Shown here: one piece after another, positions 16,946 to 24,673 of the stretch | Position numbering within the stretch: the stretch's first letter is position 1 | Layout: each line of letters begins with the position of its first letter | Assembly: GCA_947626485.1 (NCBI GenBank) | Contig: CANQSG010000003.1 | Span: forward strand, 1-32,215 | Source: an uncultured Clostridia bacterium | GTDB lineage: Bacteria; Bacillota; Clostridia; Oscillospirales; Acutalibacteraceae | DNA: 32,215 bases | Reading direction: 5' to 3' | Notes under the pieces: generated by a model | Seen by the model: the letters and a program-made list of their open reading frames with translations, nothing else | Databases searched by the model: none | What the model was told of the DNA's origin: nothing | Translations under genes and position numbers: made by a program

Positions 16946-17581
16946 TTACGGCAGGTTGGTAAGCTGGTAGGACAGCGTCATTAAACTGTCGCCGAAATGG
17001 ACGTTTTCAACGGCGGCGCCGGGGAAGCGCAGGGCGAGGTCGGAATGGCTGAAATTCCAGAAGCCCTTCACGCCGAGGGCGATGAGCTGGGCGGCGAGCG
17101 GCTCGGCGGCCTCGCGCGGGATGCAGAGCACGGCGACCTCCGGCCGGTTTTCGCGGCAGAACTCGTCGAGCCCCGAAATGTGCCGCACCGGCAGGCTGCG
17201 AATGACCTGCCCGGTCAGCGATTCCTTCTGGTCGAACAGGCCGATGAGCTGAAAGCCGCGGGTCTCAAAGCGAATATGCTGGGTGACGGCGCGGCCGAGG
17301 TTGCCGACGCCGATCAAAATCGCTTTTTTGAGGCTGTCGAGCCCCAAAATTTTGCCGATCTCGGTTTTGAGCTGCTCGACCTGATAGCCGTATCCCTGCT
17401 GGCCGAACTCGCCGAAGCAGTTGAGATCCTGCCGAATCTGGCTCGCCGTCAGCCCCATGCGCGCGGCGAGCTCCCGCGACGAGATGCGCGTGACGCCCGA
17501 TGAACGCAGATCGTCCAGAAAGCGGTAATAGCGCGGCAGCCGCCGGATGACGGAATCGGAGATCCCCGCCTGATTGCGCAT
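16946..17581 (-). CDS. rex: Redox-sensing transcriptional repressor Rex
   Basis: This 211-residue protein starts at ATG 17581, after AAGAGGAAC. Longer upstream reading in this frame runs into the preceding gene and is rejected. Rex is a dimeric repressor that leaves DNA when NADH binds, controlling fermentation and NAD-recycling genes. Residues 1-80 are the winged helix with SDSVIRRLPRYYRFL and the characteristic LTASQIRQDLNCFGEFGQQG. Residues 85-200 are the Rossmann domain with AILIGVGNLGRAV (GVGNLG at 91-96). The C-terminal helix closes with NVHFGDSLMTLSYQL. Length is standard. It lies 28 nt after the PASTA pseudokinase gene on the same strand and is probably co-transcribed with it. I see no clear Rex operator in the window. 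Confidence 0.95.
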   Translation of the reverse strand: MRNQAGISDSVIRRLPRYYRFLDDLRSSGVTRISSRELAARMGLTASQIRQDLNCFGEFGQQGYGYQVEQLKTEIGKILGLDSLKKAILIGVGNLGRAVTQHIRFETRGFQLIGLFDQKESLTGQVIRSLPVRHISGLDEFCRENRPEVAVLCIPREAAEPLAAQLIALGVKGFWNFSHSDLALRFPGAAVENVHFGDSLMTLSYQLTNLP

Positions 17582-17609
17582 ACTGGTTCCTCTTTTCCTG
17601 CCGACGGGG

Positions 17610-19379
17610 TCAGTTCTGCGGGACGACGGTCGTCGGGCTGTTGGTGTTGGGCGCGTTGTTGGTGAAGGTCTCGCCGCTCGAGGAGGACTCGGGCGCCTTG
17701 TAGGAGTTGATATAGACCGTGACGGAATCGTCGAGGCTGACCTTCGACCCGGCGGCGGGCTCGGTCTGGATGACGACCTGGGGAGTCTTGGTGTCGTCAT
17801 ACCGATCGATAAAATGGATATTGTCCTTCAAAAAGCCGGTTTCCAGCAGGCGGATATAGGCGTCGTCGCGGTCGAGCCCGGCGATCGAGGGGATGGAGAC
17901 CGTCTCGCTGCCGAGGCTGATATAGACCTGAATTTCGGTGTCGCGCTTGACGCCGGTGTCTGCCGCGGGGCTCTGCTCGCAGATCATGCCGCGCGCATAG
18001 CGGTTGCTGAACTTCTTGCCGACGACCTTAAAGGTGAAGGTGCCCTGATAATCGAGGTTGGCGGTGACGTCGGAATACATCTTGCCGAGCAGGTTGGGCA
18101 CGGGATAGCTGTGCTCGGGGCGGGAGGAGTTGCCGGTGCCGTCGTTTGAACCGACCTGCTGCTCGCTCGGAATGCTCATGACGGAGGAGGTGTCGCCGCT
18201 CTCGTTCTGCGCGGTGCCGAACAGACCGCCGCGGAAATAGATCGGCAGGATAATCAGCAGCGCGCCGAGCAGCAAAACCCCGGTGGTGACGCCGGCGGCG
18301 ATCAGGCCGTAGCGGCGGTTGCCCTTCGGCTTTTTCGGCGCGCCGTCCTTGCCCTTTTTCGATTTGCCCTTCGTTTCATTCGAAGCGGAGGAGGAGGAGA
18401 GGACGGGGGCGGTGTCGTTCGACTGCATCAGGTCGCGGCGGAATTCGTCCATGTTGGCGGTGCGGTCGCCCGGCAGGATTTGCAGGGCGTTCGCCAGCGC
18501 GCTCAAAACGTAGGGCGGCAGCGATTCCGCCAGCTTTGCCGGCACCGACATGGTGTCGTTCGTGACGCGCTGGTTCGCCTCGACCGGCGGGTTGCCCATC
18601 AGCACGCGGAAAAGCGTCGCCGCCAGGCCGTAAGCGTCGGTCCAGGGGCCGTCCTTCGTCGCCTGATCGAAGCCGTATTGCTCGATCGCGGCGAAGCCGG
18701 GGAAGAGCTGCGCCGTCATATCGCTGCGCGAGGTGCGCGCCGCCCGGATGCAGAAGCCGGTGATGCGCAGCTTGCCGTCCCGCCCGACCATGATGGTCTC
18801 GGGCGAGAGGCCGCGGTGAATGACGCCCGCGGCGTGCAGATTTTTGAGGGTGGTGATCAGCGGCAAAAACAGCGGGCGGGTCTGCTCCCATTTCAGCGTG
18901 CCGCCGTTGCGCAGCAGGAACTCCCGCAGCGAGATCGACGAAATGGACTTCGTGACGCGGTAGGCCGTGCCGCCGTGCTCCATCACCTGCACGACGGGCA
19001 GCAGGCAGGGCAGGTCGGACGACATCGTGTAGAGCTTTTTGGAGAGCTCGAGGAATTCGAGAATGCCCTCGTTGTAGCTGTATTCCTTTTCGGGCAGGAT
19101 CGAAACGGTGTGGTCGCCGTTGCGCTGGGCAAGCCCGGCGGGGAAATATTCCCGCACCGTGACGACGGCGTCCTCCTCGTTGTCCCAGCCGATGTAGGTG
19201 ATGCCCTCGCCGTTGCGGTCGAGCTCGCAGCCGATGAGATAGCGATCCGCCAGCCAGTAGCGGACGGGCAGCGCGTCGGCGTTGTTCTGGGTCTGGGCGT
19301 CGTGTCCGCAGATGGGGCAGACGGCCTCGCCGCCGTTGTCGTTCATGCAGTTCATACAGAGTTGGTCGGTGTTTCGCAT
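17610..19379 (-). CDS. Zinc-ribbon, kinase-like (pseudokinase) protein with two extracellular PASTA domains
   Basis: This 589-residue single-pass membrane protein starts at ATG 19379, after GAGAGG. A zinc ribbon (C8, C11, C21, C24) precedes a Ser/Thr-kinase-like domain (about 40-320). The fold is recognisable by VREYFPAGLAQR, HAAGVIHRGLSPETIM, FAAIEQYGF and GPWTDAYGLAATLFRVLMG. The catalytic residues differ: R76 replaces the ATP lysine, HRG (188-190) replaces HRD, and GFC (208-210) replaces DFG. A Ser/Lys-rich juxtamembrane region (325-355), a membrane helix (358-382) and two PASTA repeats (about 424-490, 494-559) follow. PASTA domains bind muropeptides or lipid II. It is therefore probably a non-catalytic sensor or adaptor that responds to cell-wall state. 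An active kinase with atypical chemistry cannot be excluded. Rex is the next gene. Confidence 0.85.
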   Translation of the reverse strand: MRNTDQLCMNCMNDNGGEAVCPICGHDAQTQNNADALPVRYWLADRYLIGCELDRNGEGITYIGWDNEEDAVVTVREYFPAGLAQRNGDHTVSILPEKEYSYNEGILEFLELSKKLYTMSSDLPCLLPVVQVMEHGGTAYRVTKSISSISLREFLLRNGGTLKWEQTRPLFLPLITTLKNLHAAGVIHRGLSPETIMVGRDGKLRITGFCIRAARTSRSDMTAQLFPGFAAIEQYGFDQATKDGPWTDAYGLAATLFRVLMGNPPVEANQRVTNDTMSVPAKLAESLPPYVLSALANALQILPGDRTANMDEFRRDLMQSNDTAPVLSSSSASNETKGKSKKGKDGAPKKPKGNRRYGLIAAGVTTGVLLLGALLIILPIYFRGGLFGTAQNESGDTSSVMSIPSEQQVGSNDGTGNSSRPEHSYPVPNLLGKMYSDVTANLDYQGTFTFKVVGKKFSNRYARGMICEQSPAADTGVKRDTEIQVYISLGSETVSIPSIAGLDRDDAYIRLLETGFLKDNIHFIDRYDDTKTPQVVIQTEPAAGSKVSLDDSVTVYINSYKAPESSSSGETFTNNAPNTNSPTTVVPQN

Positions 19380-19467
19380 AGAGAAACCTCTCTTTGTCGA
19401 ACCGCGCGGGCGGTTCGTTGTTGGGGTCGCCGCGATGGCTCCGGCGCTTTTGCGCCTTCACACTACC

Positions 19468-19476
19468 ATTATACCA
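19468..19476 (-). promoter_or_regulatory. Extended -10 promoter of the PASTA pseudokinase-rex operon
   Basis: On the minus strand this reads TGGTATAAT. No good -35 lies 16-18 bp upstream (a TTGACA is present but only 7 bp away), so it probably works as an extended -10 promoter. The leader of about 80 nt contains two short GC-rich hairpins. Confidence 0.6.
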
Positions 19477-19508
19477 TAGCTGTCAACAACAAGATTGTAA
19501 CCGAATTT

Positions 19509-20090
19509 TCACCGCTGCTCGTCGAGGGTCAGCGAATAGCTCGGCAGGAACTCCGCCAGGAAGCAGTCGACCTCCGGCAGCCGCATTTCTTCGAGGGCGG
19601 CTCTTGTCGAGCGCTCGGCGGCCTCGAATTCGAGGTTGCCCATCCGACGCTCCTCGATGCACTTAATGAGCGCCGAGAGCTTGTCGGCGGCCTTGACGAT
19701 GCGGCGTAGTTTTTCGTCCTCGTCCGGCGCGCGGTAAAGGGCGGCGTAGGTCTCGCGCAGGTCGGCGGGCAGCAGCTCGAGCAGCCGGTCGGTCGCCTCG
19801 TCCTCGACGGCGCGATAGGCGTCGCGCAGCTCGGGGCTGTAATACTTGATCGGGGTCGGCAGGTCGCCGGTCAGAATTTCGCTCGTGTCGTGGAACATGG
19901 CGACGACGGCGGCGCGCTCGGGGTCGACGGTCCCGCCGAAGCGGACCTTGCCGATGCAGGCGAGCGCATGCGCCAAAAAGGCGACCTCGAGCGAGTGCTC
20001 GCTGAGGTTTTCGGTGTGCACGTTGCGCATCAGACCCCAGCGATTGATGGATTTCATGCGGGAAAGCATGGCGTAAAACGAAGCGTTCAC
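19509..20090 (-). CDS. HD-domain 5'-deoxynucleotidase, YfbR family
   Basis: This 193-residue cytosolic protein hydrolyses deoxyribonucleoside 5'-monophosphates in family members. The start chosen is GTG 20090, because AAAGGAAG lies about eight bases upstream and the protein then begins just before the conserved SRMKSINRWGLMRNV. Earlier ATGs (20123, 20264) lack a site, and 20264 would lie outside the promoter. HD-domain ligands are visible: ENLSEHSLEVAFLAHALA, MFHDTSEILTGDLPTPIKYY and KAADKLSALIKC. Length is close to the E. coli enzyme. It is transcribed from its own promoter within a palindrome shared with the divergent glycosyltransferase gene. The family is sure; the natural substrate is inferred. 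Confidence 0.9.
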   Translation of the reverse strand: MNASFYAMLSRMKSINRWGLMRNVHTENLSEHSLEVAFLAHALACIGKVRFGGTVDPERAAVVAMFHDTSEILTGDLPTPIKYYSPELRDAYRAVEDEATDRLLELLPADLRETYAALYRAPDEDEKLRRIVKAADKLSALIKCIEERRMGNLEFEAAERSTRAALEEMRLPEVDCFLAEFLPSYSLTLDEQR

Positions 20091-20132
20091 GCGAAAATCA
20101 CTTCCTTTTTTCAAATTCGGCATTTTGGGGGC

Positions 20133-20162
20133 TTGTTTTATTATACCATCTGCTGGTATAAT
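20133..20162 (+). promoter_or_regulatory. Rightward promoter of the GT-C glycosyltransferase-yfhO operon
   Basis: TTGTTT (20133-20138), an 18-bp spacer and TATAAT (20157-20162), extended by TGG. It occupies the same DNA as the leftward promoter. Confidence 0.65.
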
Positions 20163-20167
20163 AGCAA
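20140..20167 (-). promoter_or_regulatory. Leftward promoter of yfbR
   Basis: On the minus strand: TTGCTA (20167-20162), a 16-bp spacer and TATAAT (20145-20140), extended by TGG (20148-20146). The two -10 elements form the inverted repeat ATTATACCA-TCTGC-TGGTATAAT (20140-20162). Confidence 0.7.
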
Positions 20168-20244
20168 TAGGAATCTTTTCGCCGCGAAATTTCCCGGGCG
20201 AAAAAATCCGGCGCGAGCGCTCGCGCGGAAAGGGAACCGGGCTT

Positions 20245-21537
20245 ATGCAATTCGAACTTCGCAAACGGGATGTAACGCTGTTGCTGGCGGCGCTGCTCGG
20301 GTTTTCGCTGCTGCTGCGGCTGACGGTCGGCGTCGCCTACTCCAACCACTTCGACACCTTCTGGTATCGCAAGTGGGCGTTCGACCTGCCGAACGGCCTG
20401 TTCAGCGTCTACGCCCGCGCCAAGGACATCACCCTCGACTACCCGCCGCTCTATCTGTTTTGCCTCTATCTGACCGGCCTTGCCTACCGGCTGTTCGGCG
20501 AAAACTGCGGCGAAGCGCTGCAAATGTTTTTGCTCAAATTCTGGCCGATTCTCTTCGACCTGCTCTGCACGGTCGCCTTTTACCGCGTCGGCGCCTCCTT
20601 TTCGGCGGGGACGGGGCTGGTCGCCGCCGCGCTCTGGGCGTTCAACCCCTCGGTCTTCTTCAACTCCGCCATGTGGGGGCAGACCGACGGCGTCATGGCG
20701 CTGCTGCTCCTGCTCTCCTTCTGGTATTGCCGCAGCGGAAAGGCGAAAACCGCCTGCGTCGTCTTCGCAATCGCGGGCATGACGAAATTTCAGTGCTTGT
20801 TTTTTACGCCGGTTCTGCTGCTCGAGCTCTGGCGCCGGACGGATTTCAAACGCGTGCTCATCGGCTGCGGCGCGGCGGCGATCAGCGTCGCTATCGTCTT
20901 CCTGCCCTTTATGATCGGCTCGCGCGCCCCGCTGCTCTTTTTTGACGTCTATCTGAACGGTGGCGGCAAATACCCTTACTGCACCCTCAACGCCTTCAAT
21001 CTATACGGTCTGTTCGGCCTGAACTGGGTCAAGGAGAGCGAGCCGCTGATTGGCTCGCTGCCCATCGGCGCGCTCGGCGCGGTCTTCACGGTGCTGTCGT
21101 TCGGGCTGATCGTCTACCTGTTCCTGCGGGGCAGGCGCACCTGCGGATTTGTCGGCGGACTGCTGCTCATGCAGTGCCTCTTTCTGCTGACGACCCGCAT
21201 GCACGAGCGGTATCAATACGCCGTCCTCCCCTTCGCGCTCGCGGCGTGGCTGATTCACCGCGAACGCCCCTTTTTGCGGCTGTTTGCCGCGCTGACGGGG
21301 ATGACGCTTGTCAACCAGGCGCTGCTGCTCTTTTTGAACCAGAAGCTCAGCCCCTTTTTGACGAAAACTTACGACGTTTGGATGCAGCTGTTTTCGGCGG
21401 TCAACCTCCTGCTGTTTGTCTGGAGCGTCGCCGTCTGTGTCCGCTTTTTCCTGACCGCGCCGCCCGACGCAGCCGACGCCCCGCCCGCCGAATCCACAAC
21501 GCCGAAGGAGGAACCGACCGATGGGATTCTCGTATAA
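20245..21537 (+). CDS. GT-C fold mannosyltransferase-like membrane protein (Gpi18-like, COG5542 type)
   Basis: This 430-residue protein has about ten membrane helices. The start is ATG 20245 (MQFELRKRDV), after GGAAAGGGAA; an ATG at 20125 precedes the promoter and is rejected. Family features: an acidic first extracytoplasmic loop (FDTFWYRKWAFDLP, about 36-49), DYPPLYLF (66 onward), NSAMWGQTDGVMALLLL (about 140-156), GMTKFQ and the late motif TRMHERYQYAVLPF (HERY at about 320-323). These enzymes take sugar from a polyprenyl-phosphate donor outside the membrane. Donor and acceptor are unknown. It overlaps yfhO by 17 nt, so both probably act on the same surface glycan or lipoteichoic-type polymer. 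The C-terminal tail is Pro/Glu-rich. Confidence 0.85.
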   Translation: MQFELRKRDVTLLLAALLGFSLLLRLTVGVAYSNHFDTFWYRKWAFDLPNGLFSVYARAKDITLDYPPLYLFCLYLTGLAYRLFGENCGEALQMFLLKFWPILFDLLCTVAFYRVGASFSAGTGLVAAALWAFNPSVFFNSAMWGQTDGVMALLLLLSFWYCRSGKAKTACVVFAIAGMTKFQCLFFTPVLLLELWRRTDFKRVLIGCGAAAISVAIVFLPFMIGSRAPLLFFDVYLNGGGKYPYCTLNAFNLYGLFGLNWVKESEPLIGSLPIGALGAVFTVLSFGLIVYLFLRGRRTCGFVGGLLLMQCLFLLTTRMHERYQYAVLPFALAAWLIHRERPFLRLFAALTGMTLVNQALLLFLNQKLSPFLTKTYDVWMQLFSAVNLLLFVWSVAVCVRFFLTAPPDAADAPPAESTTPKEEPTDGILV

Positions 21538-24196
21538 AAAGCTGACGACGCTGCGCCCGCAGAAGGAGCAGAAGCTCGCCACCTTCCTGACGGCGCTGCT
21601 CACCGCGGCGCTGCTGTTCCTGCCCTATCAGTTTCTGGGACACGGCTATTTCCTGTTTTACGGCGATTTCAACGTCCAACAGGTGCCGTTTTACAAGATG
21701 TGTCACGCGATGATCCGCAGCGGGAATATCGGCTGGAACTGGCTGACCGACCTCGGCGTCAACTTTATCGGGTCGTACAGCTTTTACCTGCTCGGCAGCC
21801 CCTTTTTCTGGCTGACGATCCCCTTCCCGAACGCCTGGGTGCCCTATCTGATGGGGCCGCTGTTGATTCTGAAATTCGCCTGCGCGGCGCTGACGGCGTA
21901 TTGCTATCTGCGGCGCTTCACCCAGTCGGCGCAGACGGCGAAGCTCGGCGGCCTGCTCTACGCCTTTTCGGGCTTCTCGGTCTATAATATCTTCTTCAAC
22001 CATTTCCACGAGGCGATCATCTGCTTCCCGCTGCTGCTGCTCGGCATGGAGCTGCTGCTGACCGAAAACAAGCGGGGCGTCTTTGCCGCCGCCGTGTTCC
22101 TTTGCGCCTTCGTCAATTATTTCTTCTTCTTCGGCATGGTCGTCTTCGCGGTGCTGTACTGGATCGTGCGGCTGCTCTCGGGGTGTTACAGCCTGCGGCT
22201 CTCCCGCTTCTTCGTCCTGCTGTTCGAGGCGGTGCTGGGCGTCGCCCTCGCGGCGGTGCTGCTGCTGCCGTCCTACCGCGCGCTGATCGGCAACTCCCGC
22301 CTGAGCGAGATCAACCTCGGCTGGAGCGCGATCCTCTACGGCAAGGAGCAGATTTACCCCAACGTGCTGGAATGCTTCTTCTTCCCGCCCGACCTGCCGG
22401 CGCGCCCCGTCTTTTTCCCCGAAGCCAACGTCAAGTGGTCGTCGCTCGGGGGCTGGCTGCCTGTTTTCAGCATGGTCGGCGTGCTCGCCTGGTTCCAGGC
22501 GAAGAAGGGGCACTGGCTGCGCCGCCTGATCGGCATTTCCGCCTTTATGGCGCTCGTCCCGATCCTCAACAGCGCCTTTTACGCCTTTAATCAAGCCTAT
22601 TACGCCCGCTGGTTCTATATGCCGATCTTGATGCTCTGCCTCGCGACGGCGATGGCGATCGAGGATCGCTCGGTCGAATGGAAGAGTGCCTTCCACTGGG
22701 TCGCCGGCATCACCCTCGCCGTCTCGCTCGTCATCGGCTTCTTCCCGTCCTATCAGACCGACGAGAGCGGCAAGCGGACGTCGCTGCGCTTCGGGCTTTA
22801 CACCAACAGCGATTCGGCGATGTACCTCGTGCGGTTCTGGACGACCTGCGCCATCGCGCTCGGCGGGCTGCTGCTGCTCTGGCTGCTGCTGAGTCGCCTG
22901 CGCACCAACCGCGCCCAGTTCTACCGCACCGCGACGGTCTCGGTCTGCGTGCTCTCGCTGCTCTATTCGGCGGTCTTCGTCGGCACCGGTAAGACCCATT
23001 CCTACAGCGTCGAGGACGTCATGATCCCGCAGCTGATCGAAGGGCACGTCGACCTGCCGGACGACCCGGACAACTACCGCATCGACGTTTACAGCGGCGT
23101 CGACAACACCGGCATGTTTTTGGGGCTTTCCTCGATCAACGCCTTCCATTCCATCGTCCCGACCTCGGTGACCGATTTCTGGGAGTACGTCGGGGAGGAG
23201 CGGGGCGTCGCGAGCCGACCCTCGACCGATTCCTACGCCGCCCGCAGCCTGCTCGGGGTCAAATACCTGCTCAACCGCACGAACGGCGACGATTTCCTCG
23301 AAAACCGCGAGCCGCGCATGCCCGGCTTCACCTATCGCAGCACGAGCGGCGGCTACTACGTCTATGAAAACGAGAATTACATTCCCTACGGCTTCACCTA
23401 CGACGCCTACATGACCCGCGCCCAGTGCGACGCCTATACCGACGGCTACCGCGCGAACCTGATGCTCAAGGCCATCCTGCTCGACGATGAGCAGGTTAAC
23501 CGCTACGGCGACCTGCTGCCCAACCTCTTCGACGCCGGGACGACCCTGCCCGACGGCACCGTGGGCGAATATATCCCCGACATGACCGCCGAGGCCTACG
23601 CCGCCGACTGCGCCGCCCGGGCGGCTTCGGCTGCCGACGGCTTCGAGCGGGACAACGGCGGCTTCACCTCGACCATCACCCTTTCGCAGGACAATCTCGT
23701 CTTTTACGCCGTCCCCTATGACGAGGGCTGGACGGCGACGGTCAACGGTGTGCCCGCCGAGATCGAAAAGGTCAACGTCGGCTTTATGGCGGTGCGCGCC
23801 CCCGCAGGGCGAAACCGCATTCGCTTCGAATACCGCACGCCCGGCCTGCTGACCGGCCTTTCCATCACCGGCGGCGCCGCCGTCGTCTTTCTGCTGTACT
23901 GCATCATCTGTGCGGTCTGGCTGAAAAACCGCCGGACGGTCGAGGAATACCCCGAGGGCAACGAGCTGCTCTGCCTCTGGCAGGAGAACGAGGCGGAAGA
24001 CGCCCGCGCCGCCCTCGCGCGGGAGATGGAGGAGCAGTTCCCGCAGCCGCCGAACGCCGCTTCCGGCGCCCCGTCCGCGGCAAAACCGGCGGGCAGCGGC
24101 TTCCACGGCGGCTTTCAGGTGCGGCTCGATCTGTCCGAGCCCCCCGCGCCGACCCCGCCGGACGACCCGGCGGACGGCAATCCCCCGCCGCAGTAA
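21521..24196 (+). CDS. YfhO family membrane protein, probable polymer glycosylation enzyme
   Basis: This 891-residue protein starts at ATG 21521, after AAGGAGG. The first about 480 residues hold a dozen or more membrane helices in GT-C style, with an acidic first loop (FYGDFNVQQVPFYK) and HEAIICFPLLLLGMELLL. An extracytoplasmic domain of about 300 residues follows (from DDPDNYRIDVYSG, including SRPSTDSYAARSLLGVKYLL and VPYDEGWTATVNGVPAEI). One last membrane helix (near GGAAVVFLLYCIICAVWL) and a Pro/Ala-rich cytosolic tail complete it. In Bacillus, YfhO works with CsbB and GtcA to decorate lipoteichoic acid with a sugar, so a similar role in surface polymer glycosylation is likely. It is translationally coupled to the GT-C gene. 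The family is confident; the substrate is unknown. Confidence 0.88.
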   Translation: MGFSYKKLTTLRPQKEQKLATFLTALLTAALLFLPYQFLGHGYFLFYGDFNVQQVPFYKMCHAMIRSGNIGWNWLTDLGVNFIGSYSFYLLGSPFFWLTIPFPNAWVPYLMGPLLILKFACAALTAYCYLRRFTQSAQTAKLGGLLYAFSGFSVYNIFFNHFHEAIICFPLLLLGMELLLTENKRGVFAAAVFLCAFVNYFFFFGMVVFAVLYWIVRLLSGCYSLRLSRFFVLLFEAVLGVALAAVLLLPSYRALIGNSRLSEINLGWSAILYGKEQIYPNVLECFFFPPDLPARPVFFPEANVKWSSLGGWLPVFSMVGVLAWFQAKKGHWLRRLIGISAFMALVPILNSAFYAFNQAYYARWFYMPILMLCLATAMAIEDRSVEWKSAFHWVAGITLAVSLVIGFFPSYQTDESGKRTSLRFGLYTNSDSAMYLVRFWTTCAIALGGLLLLWLLLSRLRTNRAQFYRTATVSVCVLSLLYSAVFVGTGKTHSYSVEDVMIPQLIEGHVDLPDDPDNYRIDVYSGVDNTGMFLGLSSINAFHSIVPTSVTDFWEYVGEERGVASRPSTDSYAARSLLGVKYLLNRTNGDDFLENREPRMPGFTYRSTSGGYYVYENENYIPYGFTYDAYMTRAQCDAYTDGYRANLMLKAILLDDEQVNRYGDLLPNLFDAGTTLPDGTVGEYIPDMTAEAYAADCAARAASAADGFERDNGGFTSTITLSQDNLVFYAVPYDEGWTATVNGVPAEIEKVNVGFMAVRAPAGRNRIRFEYRTPGLLTGLSITGGAAVVFLLYCIICAVWLKNRRTVEEYPEGNELLCLWQENEAEDARAALAREMEEQFPQPPNAASGAPSAAKPAGSGFHGGFQVRLDLSEPPAPTPPDDPADGNPPPQ

Positions 24197-24220
24197 GCCG
24201 CGGCAAATCCCGACAAAAAG

Positions 24221-24268
24221 CGCCCCGCGCATCCCTGCCGTTCGGTCGGCGGATGTGCGGGGCGTTTT
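24221..24268. terminator. Bidirectional terminator between yfhO and the dtxR-like gene
   Basis: CGCCCCGCGCATCC (24221-24234) pairs with GGATGTGCGGGGCG (24251-24264) over 14 bp with one G-T. Four T follow on the plus strand, and on the minus strand a C then five T (24219-24215). Confidence 0.9.
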
Positions 24269-24279
24269 GCGTTGCGGGG

Positions 24280-24648
24280 TCAGCCCTGCGCGGCGATGTG
24301 GCGCTTGAGGGCTTCGAAGCTGACGTCGCTGATGTCGTGCTCGATCTTGCAGGCGTCCTGCGCCGCGACGTCCTTCGGGACGCCGAGCCGTTCGAGAAAA
24401 TCCGAAAGCACCAGGTGCCGCTCGTAGATGCGGGTGGCGATCTCGTGTCCCGGCGGCTCGAGCCGGATCGCGCCGTCCTCGGCGACCGAGATCATGCCGC
24501 CGTTTTTGAGAATGCCGACCGCCCGGCTGACGCTCGGCTTGGAATAGCCGGTGCGGTTGGCGATGTCGATGGCGTGCACGGCTTCGCGGGTCTGCGAGAG
24601 AATGAGGATGGTTTCCAGATACATCTCGCCGGATTCCTGAATTTGCAT
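24280..24648 (-). CDS. DtxR/MntR-family metal-dependent transcriptional regulator
   Basis: This 122-residue protein starts at ATG 24648, after GGGAGGA. The family represses metal uptake genes when Fe(II) or Mn(II) is bound. An N-terminal winged helix (about 5-65, DIANRTGYSKPSVSRAVGIL) is followed by the dimerisation domain (about 66-120, ERHLVLSDFLERLGV, DACKIEHDISD). There is no C-terminal SH3-like domain, as in MntR. The likely primary metal site is M9, C100, E103 and H104, which matches the Met/Cys/Glu/His set of iron-sensing DtxR rather than the Asp/Glu set of MntR. H78 is kept, but the second DtxR site seems incomplete. It lies 25 nt downstream of the carboxypeptidase-like gene and is probably co-transcribed with it. 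Target genes are not apparent. Confidence 0.9.
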   Translation of the reverse strand: MQIQESGEMYLETILILSQTREAVHAIDIANRTGYSKPSVSRAVGILKNGGMISVAEDGAIRLEPPGHEIATRIYERHLVLSDFLERLGVPKDVAAQDACKIEHDISDVSFEALKRHIAAQG

Positions 24649-24673
24649 GGGGGTGTCCTCCCTGTCTGGGTTT

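Noticed and set aside
19480..19492. TTGACA on the minus strand upstream of the pseudokinase -10
   Set aside because: It lies only 7 bp from the -10 box, too close to act as its -35, so the promoter is described as an extended -10 type instead.
21401..24232. Long open frame on the minus strand (943 codons) opposite yfhO
   Set aside because: Low-complexity Glu/Arg/Gln/Val composition with no motif, while the plus strand is a clear YfhO protein. The same applies to the minus frames at 9645-11057 and 14718-16112.
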